Shown in pieces: positions 42,916 through 54,640 of a DNA stretch of 64,000 bases (position 1 is its first letter; the number at the start of each line of letters is the position of its first letter). Location of the stretch: the NCBI RefSeq assembly GCF_004337985.1, contig NC_043743.1, positions 3,332,543 through 3,396,542 of the forward strand, given 5' to 3'. The position numbers and the translations under genes were made by a program. The DNA is from Pyricularia pennisetigena. Its lineage: Eukaryota; Ascomycota; Sordariomycetes; Magnaporthales; Pyriculariaceae. The notes beneath the pieces were generated by a model. That model saw only the letters and a list, made by a program, of their open reading frames with translations. It searched no databases and was not told where the DNA came from.

Positions 42916-43800
42916 TATATTTTAGTATACCCGGTTGTAAGGGAACAAATGTAAATTTGCAATTAGCTAATCCGAATGTTGCTGATGTTTCCTTTATATA
43001 TCATTCTTAATGGAGCCAAGATAGGCGTTTGAGCCTATTCTCTTTAATTTAAACGCCTAAAAAATAGGTTGCAGGATCCCTATTTTCCAACGTGTATATT
43101 TTATTAAAACGGGTTTTCAAATCCTGAATATATTGCAATTTAGGATTTATTAGCTGGTAATCTTTTATAAAAGTAACGGTAAATAATTGGACTTAGCGTT
43201 ATAAAAGACAGCGGGATTAGAAATAAACGGCTTAAAATCTTTTTTAAAAAATAGGATTTTGGATTTGTTTTGCTATTTTTTAGACCATATTTCAAACCGT
43301 ATAACGCGTTTTCCAACTGTATAATTTGCAATTCTTTCGGATTATAACCCATTTCCATTAAATTCCTAGGGGTAATAGGGTTACAAATTTTGGTCCATTC
43401 GTTAAAACCGTTTGTAATTTGCAAATATGTATTTACGTCGGGAAGGTTATTATTTAAAAACGCGCCGATAAAATCGATTTGTTTTATTTCCCAATTTTGT
43501 GTGTTAGCTATAGCTAAAAATATACGCCAAGTAGGTGGTATACTAATGTTAGCAAAAATTTCGATATAATTTAGGCTTCTGACCTGTAAAAAACCCCTAA
43601 CAACAAGTTTAACTTTATATTTTATAGGTTTATTATTTTCATCCTTTTTTAATTTACATACCGGCCGGGTAAAAACGAGTTTACGGCCTGTAAACATTTT
43701 AATTTTAAGGATAAAACGAAAGGTTTTCGTAGTAACGATCTGGTCGAATATAAACGTTAAAACAGTTAATTATTTAGCATTTTTGAGTTTATTTCAAGCC
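42916..43800 (-). pseudogene. Copia-A4 reverse transcriptase, N-terminal two thirds
   Basis: 43697-43140 is open for 185 codons, the longest RT frame of the family here: 'KVKLVVRGFLQVRSLNYIEI', 'IDFIGAFLNNNLPDVNTYLQ', 'LENALYGLKYGLK'. The active site reads F-I-K-D (43160-43171). 'GFLQVxxLNYxEIFAxxS' is the conserved RVT_2 start. Confidence 0.83.
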
Positions 43801-43849
43801 TGTTGGTAGTTATTTGGTTCACCGTTTTTAGTGGGTTTTTCTTTATCCT

Positions 43850-45200
43850 TTTTGGCATAGAAACAAAAATAATGCACGCAATTCATATCCATTCAATTTG
43901 GGTTTTCGAATTGCGAATTTGATTCCATATTCTATATTTTAAATGCTGAAAACACCGGAATTTCCGTTTTTTTAGGTTTTGGATGAGGTACCGCTACCGT
44001 TATAAGCTTTGGGGGGCGAATGATAAGTTATATAGGCCTGGCGGGCATTGCATTTGTGGGGTTGAAATACCCTATAACGGGCGGTAATGGCCCTATACTA
44101 TTAGGGTTGTTTAGGGGATAATTATCCGCTGGAACGCTGTTAATTTCGTTTTTAAATTTAAAATTAAAATCCCCCTTCAAATTTGTATTTTCCCCCTTTT
44201 GAAACTATTAACGTTTCTCTGGAATTGCCAAATTTTCAGCGGTTATGCCTTTTATTATTTTTACGGTCGAGGCTTTATATACGGCCCGTTTAATGGGTGC
44301 GTAAACCAACGCTGTAAAATTTGATAAATGGGTTAAGTGTTTCACCGTTTCGGTGCGGGGAGCCAATTTATTGAGTTTTTGGCGTTTTTCCAACGGTATA
44401 ATGGCCTCGTATACAGTACCAATAACCCGAAAATGCCCTAAATTGGGCTTATGCGGTAATCAAGGTGGGAATTCGGAATAAAATTCCTTTTAAAATATTA
44501 AATCCTTATTAGTTACCGTTGTACGGTTAATTAAAATAACCACAGTAGGTAGCAATTAATATTATAAATATTATGGTAAACCCGCCGTTATTTTGGTAAA
44601 CCGAGCTTTATCCAAAAGAACCTTAGCGGACCGTTCCGTCAATCCGTTTTAACCGTGGTTATAAGGGTTTAAAATGCTAAAATTAACACCTTTACTTGTA
44701 AACCAATTTCAAAAGTTTGTATTAATTTCTTGCCCCCCATGGAAGTGAAAATTTAGGGGGTAACGCCCGTACGTAGCTTTTAAAACTTTGAAAAAACCTT
44801 TAATGACCACTAAAACCATAAATTCGGTCTTATTTTTTAATAGGATCGACCACCGAAACCGTGATTCTCGGTCCACTAATAATAAACATACGGGCTTTTT
44901 ATTGTGAGGATTAAGCTTAAAAATTAATGTATTACCTTTTATAAAATGGAAAATATTAAGGGGTGTAAGGAGTGCAACTTTATTTATACGCTTAATAAAA
45001 ATGGTTTTAACGCAAGCAATATAGGTAATTACTTTAATTTTGTCGAAATTAGGTACGCTTTTTGTAATTTTATTGGTTTTTTCAGCAATAATAACCCCAT
45101 ATGCCCTAAACGCCTGTGCCATAACAGGGTTTTTTGGGGCTGGATTTCGTTATAATTACCTGTAATTCCGTTTCCTTTAGGGGTTAATTAACGGTTTAAA
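43850..45200 (-). pseudogene. Copia-A4 integrase
   Basis: 45122-44709 is open for 137 codons: 'TYIACVKTIFIKRINKVALL' (second half of the zinc domain), 'CLLLVDRESRFRWSILLKNK' (first Asp), 'NFHFHGGQEINTNF' (second Asp reads His). 44393-44208 reads 'PRTETVKHLTHLSNFTALVY'. Best-preserved integrase core of the window. Confidence 0.83.
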
Positions 45201-45292
45201 GTTCGTTTCAACCTAAAAAAGAGGTAATTTATAGGGGTATGCTCTAAATCCAATAATACAGGTTTAAAAATCGGATTTCTTATTTGGGAAAC

Positions 45293-45373
45293 TGTGCACA
45301 TAGCTAGCGCAGGGCTACTTATATTAGCTACACTGCATTATTTTATAACGGCTAGCACGGGCTAATTCTATTA
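45293..45373 (+). repeat. Copia-C 5' LTR, first part
   Basis: TGTGCACATAGCTAGCGC..., equal to the first 80 bp of the 3' LTR at 55540. Pogo D2 is inserted at the TA at 45372-45373; the LTR resumes at 49802/49804 (TAGTCACCCTGC). Confidence 0.88.
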
Positions 45374-45601
45374 CAGCGGGTGACCCAGAAGTGGACATGC
45401 CCCTAAAGTGGACTCCCTCCCGAAAAACTGCCATGAAAACAACGAACATGCAATTAATCGTTTTTCCGCAGTAAATCGCAATAAAACCTATATCTATTAA
45501 TTCGCAAAAAAGTCCTTTACATTAAATCCAAAAATAAAACCGTAGATCCCTGGTCCAGATCCTGTTTTCGGTGTTATTACCGGATTTTAGCCTCTATAAC
45601 C

Positions 45602-47476
45602 TAGTCTCAGGGCTCATCCCTGAAGCCCAGAGCTCCACAATTGATCCACTTCGTTCGCTTCGCTCCACTTCGTGGCTCAATTGCGGCTTTGCAATGTACC
45701 TGTGGGTCCATCCAAAAAACGCTTTGGTTCAGGTCTGAGGACAACTTGTCGATTTTCGCCGTTTATGGCGGTATTTTTAGCCTTTTTGCGACCGACACTC
45801 CCTTATTATTCCACAACCACGCAAAATATCGAAAAAAGAAAACATCGTTGAAAATAGGAATTATTAGGCCTTTTTTATAAATCCAAAACTTTTTGCACCC
45901 GGTACGCCAATTAAAAGTTGGATATAGCCCGCCCTTAATCCGTTTATGGCGGTATTGTTTTTTCGATTTTTTTTTCGATTTTCGATTTTTTTTAATATTA
46001 TTTTTAATTTTTGGCCAAATTTTATACTTTTTGCACGTGGAGGGTTGTATATATATATATATATATAAATCGTTATAAGAAATTTTGGTGCTTATATCGG
46101 ATTATATAAACAGTTAAATAAGCGGATAGGCAAAGTATATACTTTTTTATATATAATTTACAATTGAAACTCGTTTATATTTTTACCAGTTTTAACGATA
46201 ATGAAACCAAAACTTCAGAGATTCGATTACGTATATAGACAAACGTCCAAGTCCAGTCGTACTTACAATATCGGCTTTGAAAAATGTTTAATAAAAACAA
46301 ATGGCAAATGTGTATTTTATAAAATTTTTTGCTTTATTTAATTAATTTTATATTATTTTTGTTTTGCAGCAGAACTTTGTTGTTTTTGCACGTGGGGGGT
46401 GGCATATATATACTTAATATAATATCACATTTTTGTACGTATACCTAGTTATATAAGCCCTTAAATATGCGGATAGGTAAGGTATATCCAATTTTATATA
46501 TATTTTACCATCGAAATGCTTTTACATTTTTACCAATTCTAACATTCATAAAACCAAAATTTGAGAAAGTGGATTATATATATAAATAAACGTTAACGTA
46601 AAACCCGACTTGCAATACCGGCCCTTCTTATGTTTTTATATAAAAAAATGCTAAATTTGTGTTTTTTTTGTATTTTTTGCCTTATTCAATTAAATAAAAT
46701 TTATAAAGAAAAAGCTTATAGAGAATCTACTAGCAAATTGATCAAAGAATATATTAAGTGAAAATATTTTCATTCTACCAATATTTGCGTAAATTATTTA
46801 ATTTTTTAACAAATTGTTAATTTATATAAGAATATTAATAAAACTTTTGTTTCAATCGATAATTGCATGCATTTTGCAGTATTAGGTCTACTAAGGTATA
46901 AAAGCTGTAAATTAAATTAAAATAATTATTGCATACCATCATTTAAAACAAGAATTAAATATAATAAAAAATTACAGATTTTATTTAATATTTTAATATC
47001 TTTCCAAATACAGTAGCTATAAAAACGCGGCCGGCATTCAAATACTCAGCAAACTCCAATAAACTTAACGCAAATTACTCTATATTTTTATAATTTTTAT
47101 TTATTTTTTTATACGAATATTCAATTGCATACTATGGGTACACTATTTTCTTTTACCATTATAATGCGAATATATTGCATTTACCCGCTACAAACGGCAA
47201 AACACCACAAATTATCCTTATATTAATAAAATAATTATAAGCGATATCGTAACATTAAATATATTATTAAAAATACCGTTATAAACGGCGAAATGCGACA
47301 GATTATCGTTGGTGGTACCGCCATAAACGGCGAAATGCGACAAGACGTCCTCAGACTAGAACGAGCGCGATCTTTTCGGCCAATGTAATTGGTCGAAAAG
47401 CCATGTGGCTGAAAGGTATATGGAGCGATCGGTCCCCACTGCGAAGCAGGGGGGTCTAGTCTGAGCACTGAGACTA
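45602..47476 (+). mobile_element. MITE copy 3, 1875 bp
   Basis: Perfect 9-bp target duplication TCTATAACC (45593-45601, 47477-47485), inserted in pogo D2. Structure as in copy 2: left stem CAATTGATCCA/TGGCTCAATTG (45638-45683) with a 24-nt loop, two direct middle repeats (starting near 46030 and 46390), three CGCC...GGCG hairpin units at the right, and the terminal hairpins. No coding frame. Confidence 0.92.
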
Positions 47477-47485
47477 TCTATAACC

Positions 47486-49662
47486 GCCCTTTTCTAATCC
47501 AGGCCGTAAACCGTTTCCTGTATACTGGCCTGCTTATAAAAGGAATTTTGGGCTTCGCAGCGCACGCGTTTTCTAGGTACAGGTTTGAGAATCTCAATTT
47601 TTTCGTTCAGCCGCTTATTTTCAGAGGTGAAATTCGCGATTTAAGCAACCTGATAATCCATAATTTTGGATACCCTTTGTATAAAGTTAGCCAAATCTTT
47701 TCTGCACTCGCCCAACCGGCCTGTTGTTTGCATAACATGTTTTTTATTATTTTGGGACGTTTTTGGGGTCCCGAAAATAACGTTGGCCACATCCTAATCC
47801 GAATTACGGTTAAAAATCGTTACCTGGGTAACCCTTAGGTTAAGATTTACATTTTAAACCGGAATTAATGCTTAAAGGGGTATTGCCGGCCAAATTCCGG
47901 TTTTGCGGAAACCGGAAATTACGTTGCGAACCGATAAACCGGTTACAAAGGCGTTTCGATAAGCGGTAAAAAACCGTTTTCGTTATTTAGGGGCAATGGT
48001 ATCTAACGACGAAAAAGATTTTATATATTGCCGGTAATAGTTTTTAACAGGGCCAAAAACAGGAATATTGAACGGTTAAATATAATGTAAGCTGTAAGCA
48101 GGTAAATATTCGATAAAAAACTCTGTTTTTAAAGGTTTTAAATATAAATTCAGCTAATTAATGCGTTAAAATTTTATCCAATACCAATAACCGCTTTTTT
48201 ATACTAATATCTGGTTTCGTTTCAGGTGAAAAAACCTGTTTTAACCATTTAAAAGCGATTTTAAAATTAAACCAGCCCGTGGGAGTCGAATTATACGCCC
48301 AATCCTTAATAATAGGTGAAAATTATTGCGTTTGTAAAATATTACCCGTTTGGATCACGGTTGGGGTAAAATTTTTTCCCTTTGCAATTACCGCTTCGAT
48401 AATTGACGCCCAAATGGTATTTAACGTGTGTGTAATTTTAACCCAATTCCGGCGTTTTACGAAAATAAACCGTATATTTTTCCTGTGAGGAGGTTACGAG
48501 ATAGAATAAGCTTAATCTTCAACGCGGGGAAAAGTGGATCACGTATAGGGTTGATGGAACGTTGAAATGGCAGATAACCGTCTGCTAGCGGGTAATAGAG
48601 ATGATATATTGTTGTTGCACAATCGATTCCTTGAATCGTTGAATCGATGAAGGTATGAAGGTGATGAATCTAAGGCTAAGTTGTGAATTACGTGTTCGAA
48701 TCCGTAGGTGCAGATCTTCGATCCGGATGTCCGGAATGCGGGGTCACGTCACATTATTTGGCCTTATTCATGTGACTGACCTGCCGACCTATTGAGCCTA
48801 ACGGCCCATTAAGCCTAACGGCCTATTGTGCTTATGCATGCACAGAAAATCTGCGACCACAACGGGATTCGAACCCACGCACTTCAACGTATATATGATA
48901 TAGATTATGGTACGTGCATTATACCACTAAGCTAGATTAAATATGACGTATTTGTTTTGTTGTTGAAACTATGAACAAAGACGTGATATATAAAGCTTTG
49001 TGTGTATAAACGCGTATACGTTTTATTTATTATTAATTTATTTATTCGATGCAGGGTGACTAATAAAACTAGCCCGTGCTAGCCGTTATGAGATAATGCA
49101 GGGTAGCTAATTTAATGAGCCCTGCGCTAGCCATGTTCACATTTCCGGCCGTTATATCGCTTTATTGGAAACCGTGTTCGTCCATATTTACGATATATTT
49201 GGGTTTAATTTCGAATTCGGTAATTATTCGTTGGTATTAACTATAAAACGCCCGGATCGATTCGGCCGTAGTTTTTTTAACTCGCGCACCCTCCAAAAAA
49301 TCCGGATTTGGTTTTAATATTTTTATTACGGCGTAAAGAACCGGTTAACTAACGCTTACCGAAGGCGTTTACGCGTTTTTTCGGCGGTACCAAAAAAAAG
49401 CGAAATTTTTAATTATTTAGTGCGTGGGCGCCCTTCCAGCGAGCTTTTCGATTTCGATCAAGCGGTTAACGAATTTTTCCTGTTTGTTAAAGAGTAGTTG
49501 ATACGGTTTATGGGTTTATTTTCGATCGAAAACGCCGTTAAAGCTACGTATAAGGGTGGTTTTTAGTACGGCTCACTGCGCGGCCGCCTTATTTTTCGAA
49601 ACGCCTGATTTTACGGTTTTAACCGCCTGGGTAAGCCTAAATTCCAAATCTTTCGGTATCAC
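47486..49662 (-). pseudogene. Pogo D2 transposase
   Basis: N-terminus near 49661, where the ATG kept in D1 reads ATA. 'LEFRLTQAVKTVKSG' and 'YQLLF' correspond to the psq/CENP-B-like DNA-binding domains (49420-49660). After the solo LTR, a DDE_1-type core is readable at 48480-48180: 'NTIWASIIEAVIAKGKN', 'FTPTVIQTGNILQTQ', 'IIKDWAYNSTPTGWFNFKI' and 'AFKWLKQVF'. These match Fot1/pogo transposases (…WAS.I.A.SA.G..L.P..I..G). The C-terminal part runs to about 47500 and is too damaged to read. Nonfunctional. Confidence 0.8.
48484..49141 (-). repeat. Copia-C solo LTR (B3)
   Basis: 658 bp, TGTGAGGAGGTTACGAG...CCATGTTCACA, with perfect target duplication TTTCC (48479-48483, 49142-49146). Inserted in the D2 transposase. 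It contains the inverted tRNA-like segment (about 48860-48940). Confidence 0.93.
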
Positions 49663-49801
49663 GGCTTTTTTCGGCTTTAAAAACGCGTTATTTGCGGTAC
49701 GTTGTCGCGTTAAAGTAGGTGGGCTGTGTTAAGGATGCTAGAAATTGCTAACAGAACAGGTGTCCACTTCAGGTGCATGTCCACTTGTGGGTCACTCACT
49801 G

Positions 49802-50381
49802 TAGTCACCCTGCATCGAATAAATAACTAAATAACAAATAAAACGTATACGCGTTTATACACACAAAGCTTCATATATCACGTCTTTGTTCATAGTTTCA
49901 ACAACAAAACAAATACGTCATATTTAATCTAGCTTAGTGGTATAATGCACGTACCATAATCTATATCATATATACGTTGTTGAAGTGCGTGGGTTCGAAT
50001 CCCGTTATGGTCGCAGATTTTCTGTGCATATATAAGCATAATAGGCCGTTAGGCTCAATGGGCCTTTAGGCTCAATAGGTCGGCAGGTCAGTCACATGAA
50101 TAAGGCCAAATCATGTGACGTGACCTCGCATTCCGGACATCCGGATCGAAGATCTGCACCTACGAATTCGAACACGTAATTTATAACTTAGCCTTAGATT
50201 AATTACCTTTATAATTTTTATCGATTTAACGATTTAACGAATCGATTGGGCAATAATATATTATCTTTATTACCCGCTAACAGACGGTTATCTGCCATTT
50301 TAACGTTCCATTAGCCTTATACGTGATCCACCTTTCCCCGCGTTCAAAATTAAGTTTATTTTATTTCGTAACCTCTTTACA
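49802..50381 (+). repeat. Copia-C 5' LTR, second part
   Basis: TAGTCACCCTGCATCG...CTCTTTACA. Completes the LTR begun at 45293. It includes the tRNA-like segment and the 9-bp inverted repeat GTCACATGA/TCATGTGAC (50091-50099, 50111-50119). Confidence 0.88.
49923..50013 (+). other. tRNA-like segment with Pol III A and B boxes in the Copia-C LTR
   Basis: A box TAGCTTAGTGG (49930-49940) and B box GGTTCGAATCC (49992-50002) both fit the tRNA consensus; the spacing of about 50 bp would allow a short intron. The T arm is plausible, with stem GTGGG/CCCGT around TTCGAAT. The D arm is imperfect, a possible anticodon stem is ACGTA/TACGT, and a normal 7-bp acceptor stem is not found. It recurs in all Copia-C LTRs in the window: about 32925-33000, 36257-36350, 48860-48940 and 55740-55830. 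It is therefore part of the LTR rather than a tRNA gene. Confidence 0.6.
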
Positions 50382-50395
50382 GGTTATGAGCCCGG
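50382..50395 (+). other. Primer-binding site of Copia-C
   Basis: GGTTATGAGCCCGG directly follows the LTR and is complementary to the anticodon region of initiator tRNA-Met. Unmutated relative to the expected sequence. Confidence 0.85.
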
Positions 50396-50769
50396 ATTAG
50401 CTTATACCAACGAAATCGATACCGATACCAATACCATTAAATCCATCGATTATTTTTCAACCCTATTTCGGATTAGCCCGAGCCCTCTACCATTCGATAG
50501 CTTTATTTACGCTTTATACAACGGTATAATTGCCGAAACCGGAATCGCACGCGCCGTCGAGAAAGCCCGACCGTTATACTGCACCCTTTTATACCTACCG
50601 ATATACCTTAACAACCATTCGCCTATATTTTCACCGCTATTCGTCCTATCGATACGAGACCTATACTATCCGAAAGCTTTTTTTAGAACTTATTTAACCA
50701 AGCAACCCTTTCGACCCTAACCCCGACCGTTACCGAAATACAATACAAATAAAAAACCTTTCATTTAAA
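50396..50769 (+). other. Copia-C leader
   Basis: Noncoding as far as I can see; Cys/Thr-poor mixed sequence without repeats. No uORF is claimed. Confidence 0.5.
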
Positions 50770-51620
50770 ATGGTTACTTTCGACAAAATCCCAATGGTAA
50801 CCCCTAAAAGCACCGAAAATTACGTTATTTGGGCTATTCGTGCTTAAGCGGCCTTGGAAACAAAGGGATTCGTATGTACCCTGGAGCAAAAGGAAAGAGT
50901 TATTATTAATTTCGACGTTAATAATAATATGGAACCCATTGGTATCCCCAATGGTATTTAGAATGGTAGTAATACCTTTAAACCTTTGGATTATAGAAAA
51001 CAAATACGCAAGCTTTGGCCACTATAGAATTGCTATGCGATAATGGACCTTTTTTACATTTAAAAAAATGCATCTTTGCGTACGAAGCCTGGAATAAATT
51101 AGAAAGTCTATATAATGCCGAAAGTTTTATTTCGGATTACCCTTTATTAAAGGAGCTTTTTTCGGCCGTACCAAAATTATTCGATAGTAACGAGGTTTAT
51201 GTAAATTAAATTAAAAGACTATATTTGATTTTGAAATTTAAAGGTTTAATTACCCAAAATGAGGTTAATATAACCTGGGTTTTAAACAATTTAATGAAAA
51301 TTGGACCTTTTTTGCACAAAATATTATCTAGATTTTACGGAATAATTTAGATAAATATACGGTAAGCTTATTGTTTGCCAATATCTTAAATAAACTCCGT
51401 AGTAAGGATAATATAAATAAAACAATAATGGTTATACGTAACCAAAAATCAGATAACCAAAGGGTTGAAAAAACCTAATTGGAAAAATAAAAACAAGCTT
51501 TCACGGTGTATACACTGTAAATTAAACGGTTATATTGTTTTTAATTGTAGATTTTTACACCCTGAAAAGGTTCCCAGTGATTGGAAGTTAATGAATAACA
51601 ATAAAAGAAACCGTTACAAA
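50770..51620 (+). pseudogene. gag: Copia-C gag remnant
   Basis: Starts 'MVTFDKIPMVTPKSTENY' at 50770 with 'ALETKGFVCTLEQKERVI' and, in another frame, 'CIFAYEAWNKLESLYNAESF' (the '..AWE.L...Y' block of copia Gag, UBN2/retrotran_gag type). A zinc knuckle is at 51507-51548: C-I-H-C...G-Y-I...C, where the conserved His is Tyr (CAT to TAT is a RIP-type change). Several stops and at least one frame change. Confidence 0.75.
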
Positions 51621-52300
51621 AAACAGGTCGACTTTGTTAATGTTATTAATAAATCTCCATTTTGGAGAAATAATAATAGTCGATCCAAAACCGTATCGTC
51701 GGGAGAAGCTTTAGCCCCTGGCGAGGTTAAAGATTTGGTATATTATATACTTATTCATAATCACCTTTATAACGGTTATAAAAGTAATAAATTAGTTTCA
51801 AGGAGACGTGGGAATGGATTTGATATAAAGTACTGTTTTACAACCTTTGTACTTAATTTAATTTACTTTGAATTTAATCCACATATTGTATTGCACTTTA
51901 CTATAAAATCCTCCAAATTCATTATAGACAGTGCAGTAACGATTTATACATGTTGCAATATATAATATGTAACAAACGTTAAAAATATAAATACGACTGT
52001 TAAATGGGGTAATGCTTCCCATTTAAATATAAATAAGATGGGAATTATAAAAGTCAAATTCAACGATACAAGTATAGCAGAAATTATAAATAACGTGTAC
52101 TATGAACCAAAAACTGGGTTTAATATACTTTCTATTGCACAATCATATATTTATATTATGACTTTTATAAATAATAAGATAATAGTGATATATAAAAAAC
52201 ATAAGCATAAAATAACAGAAAGTTATAAAAATAATGGGTTATATATTCTACCTACCCAAATTGTGGAAAATAACTGTATATTACATGCGGGAAAAAAGAC
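51621..52300 (+). pseudogene. Copia-C protease region
   Basis: 'SKFIIDSAVTIYTCCNI' at about 51909-51960 is the copia protease active site (normally D-S-G-A-T; here D-S-A-V-T). It is followed by 'YNVYYEPKTGFNILSIAQ'-like 'NVLYVP..GFNLLS' sequence at about 52095-52150. A stop follows the active site at 51964. Confidence 0.72.
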
Positions 52301-53220
52301 GAATAATAACGATATTTTTTCCAATGCAGTATATAAACTACACGTTAAATATGGGTATATAGGGTTAACTCCCCTATTGCAGTTGATAAAGATAAAAAAA
52401 TAAAAATATCCAAAAACGATATATATAATTATAATAAATATACGTGTGAGATTTGCTTAGCTGCAAAATCCAATCGGAAAATAAACAGGATTTTTGCAAA
52501 TATTATAAATTATAATATATTAGACAAAATCTATTCTGATTTAGGTGAACCCATAAATCCACCCACGTATAATTATTATAAATATTATATAACGTTTTTG
52601 GATACAAAGATACGTTATTTACGTGTTGCATTGTCAAAAACAAAGGCTGATACCCTAAAGACATTTAATATATATAAATAACAAATGGATAATGATACCG
52701 TTAATATAAATGGTAAAAGAATAATAAAAGAGTTTTTTACCGATAATCGAGGCGAATACATAAATAACCAATTTAAAATTGCGTTACAAAATAACGGTAT
52801 TATACACTATTTTGCGCCTGCATATATAGAAGAGCCAAATGAGTTAATAGAACGTATAAATTTAACCCTATTTAGTAAAGTCAGGGCTATGCTATTTAAT
52901 AGCAAAACACCTAACTATTTATGGGGTGAGGTTTTATTAGCCGCTATATACTTATATAATAACACCCCACATACGGTTTTAAACATGCAAACGCCAGCTA
53001 TTATATTCCACAATATAAGTGAAAATAATATAAATAATAATGCAATTCACGTAAGTAATTATATATAACCTTGGGGATATATTATTTATTATAACGATAA
53101 CCATAATAAAAAAAAGCTCGAACTTCGCAATAAAATTGGTATTTTAATACGTTTTACACCTAACATAAAAATATATAAGATACGGGACCCATACAAGAGG
53201 AAATGTCTCCTGGTTAGAGA
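52301..53220 (+). pseudogene. Copia-C integrase
   Basis: Zinc domain: 'YKLHVKYGYIGLTPLLQLIK' (52333-52392; second His is Tyr) and C-E-I-C (52446-52457). Core: 'DKIYSDLGEP' (first Asp, about 52515-52550), 'FFTDNRGEYINNQF' (second Asp, about 52735-52780) and 'EEPNELIERIN' (Glu, about 52830-52862). 'NYLWGEVLLAAIYLYNNTPH' (52912-52972) is typical of copia integrases. 52685-53068 is open for 127 codons. Confidence 0.85.
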
Positions 53221-54640
53221 TATGACCTTTATAACGGATAAATTTCATCCACATATAAACAACGAAAATACCACTATAAATAATAATAACATAAACGAGG
53301 TCGAATTCTCTTTACCAGATTTCGAGGTAGATCCAGTAACTAATACAAATATAAATAAAAATAACGTTGATAAAAATAACATTAATAACGTTAATAACGC
53401 GAATAACGTTAATAATGTTAATAAAATCAACGTTATTACTAATAACAATAATCCCCAAGCAGCTATCAATTCGTCTCTCAAAATAAACATAAAGAATAAG
53501 CCCCCAATAAATTCTGCAGAATATAAAATACATAATGACGTTTTATTTACGATACGTAATATCAATAAATCGTTAAAATTTAATTTTAACGAAAATAATT
53601 ACGTATTAATAACAAATTCGTTAATAGAACCGAATACCTATAAACAAACCATGGAAAGCCAAAATTGGGAAAATTGGCTGCAGGTTTGCAAAGACGAAAA
53701 TAATAGCTTAATAGAAACCAATGCCTTTATTATAACGGATTTGCCTCCAAATAAAATAGCTATAACTAGGCGCTGGACTTTTAAGAAAAAAACCTTAAAC
53801 AATATAAATAATATTCGTTTTATTACGGATATTCATAAACGGTATCGTTATAAAGCCAGATGGGTAATACAGGGATTCCACCAAATTATGGGTGTTGATT
53901 ACCTGGATACTGTTTCTACAATTTGTAAAACAGAAACCTGGCATATACTTATAATGCTAGCATTACATAAAGGGTGGTACGTTATTCAATATAACGTTAA
54001 AGACGCGTTTTTATACACAGATATCGACACCGAAATATATATAGAATTACCTACAGGGCTATATACATAAAAGTATATAAATAAAGTGGGTAAATTAAAT
54101 AAAACCCTGTATGGTTTAAACCAAACGCTTAGATTTTGGTATTAATACCTTACCAAAACGCTGACAAAACTAGGTTTATTGTTTTCCCATACGACGAAGG
54201 CGTATATATAAACCAAAATAATAATAGCTAATTTTTTGGGATTATTATGGTTTACCACATCGACAAAATTTTGGCATTTAATACCGATTTATCGTTATTG
54301 GTTCTTTTTTATAAAGAATTATCCAATCATATAAAAATAGAATGTATAGGACCTATATTCTATTTTTTGGGTAACAGGATAATTCTAAATAAAAACAATA
54401 AAACCGCTTTTATTAAACAGGAAGGTTATACCGATAAAATATTGAATAAATCTAATATTATGAATAACGAAAAACCTTCTACCATTCCGGGGGTACCAGG
54501 TTTAAAATTGAATATAAATAAATATAAAGCTACAAAAGAGGAAATTAAAGATTTCCAACAGAAAGTAGGCTTATTATTATATTTAGCAATAAAAAGCCGC
54601 CCAAAAGTAACATAATGCACGTGCCTAGCCGCCAGGTTTA
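53221..54640 (+). pseudogene. Copia-C reverse transcriptase
   Basis: 53222-54070 is open for 282 codons, the longest frame in the window. An Asn-rich N-terminal part (53260-53460) is followed by RVT_2: 'KARWVIQGFHQIMGVDYLDT', 'YVIQYNVKDAFLYTDIDTEI', 'YIELPTGLYT' then a stop at 54070. It continues 'KLNKTLYGLNQTLRFWY' and, at 54247, 'MVYHIDKILAFNTD', where Y-V-D-D has become H-I-D-K. 54247-54615 is open and ends in 'DFQQKVGLLLYLAIKSRPK', the normal approach to RNase H. Confidence 0.87.

Larger units (their letters stand above)
42916..45292 (-). mobile_element. Copia-A copy A4, internal fragment
   Basis: Minus strand: from mid RT (42916) through integrase to the protease-integrase linker, where it is cut at 45292 by Copia-C. 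No LTRs of this copy are in the window. Confidence 0.82.
45374..49801 (-). mobile_element. Pogo/Fot1-like DNA transposon D2, complete, with a MITE and a solo LTR inside
   Basis: Terminal inverted repeats CAGCGGGTGACCCAGAAGTG (45374) and complement CAGTGAGTGACCCACAAGTG (49801). TA duplicated on both sides (45372-45373, 49802-49803). Subtracting the MITE, the solo LTR and their target duplicates leaves about 1.88 kb, the usual size of Fot1/pogo elements in ascomycetes. The transposase is on the minus strand. Confidence 0.9.

Noticed and set aside
45641..46078. Two plus-strand frames (79 and 61 codons) inside MITE copy 3
   Set aside because: Not conserved in MITE copies 1 and 2 and overlapping the hairpin units; no coding signal.
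47548..47838. 96-codon plus-strand frame (MGFAAHAFSRYRF...)
   Set aside because: Lies antisense to the C-terminal region of the pogo D2 transposase; no independent evidence.
49923..50013. Functional tRNA gene with intron
   Set aside because: No 7-bp acceptor stem and poor D arm; the segment moves with the LTR in five copies.
53245..53565. 106-codon hydrophobic minus-strand frame
   Set aside because: Shadow of the Asn-codon-rich part of Copia-C; the plus frame is longer and matches copia Pol.
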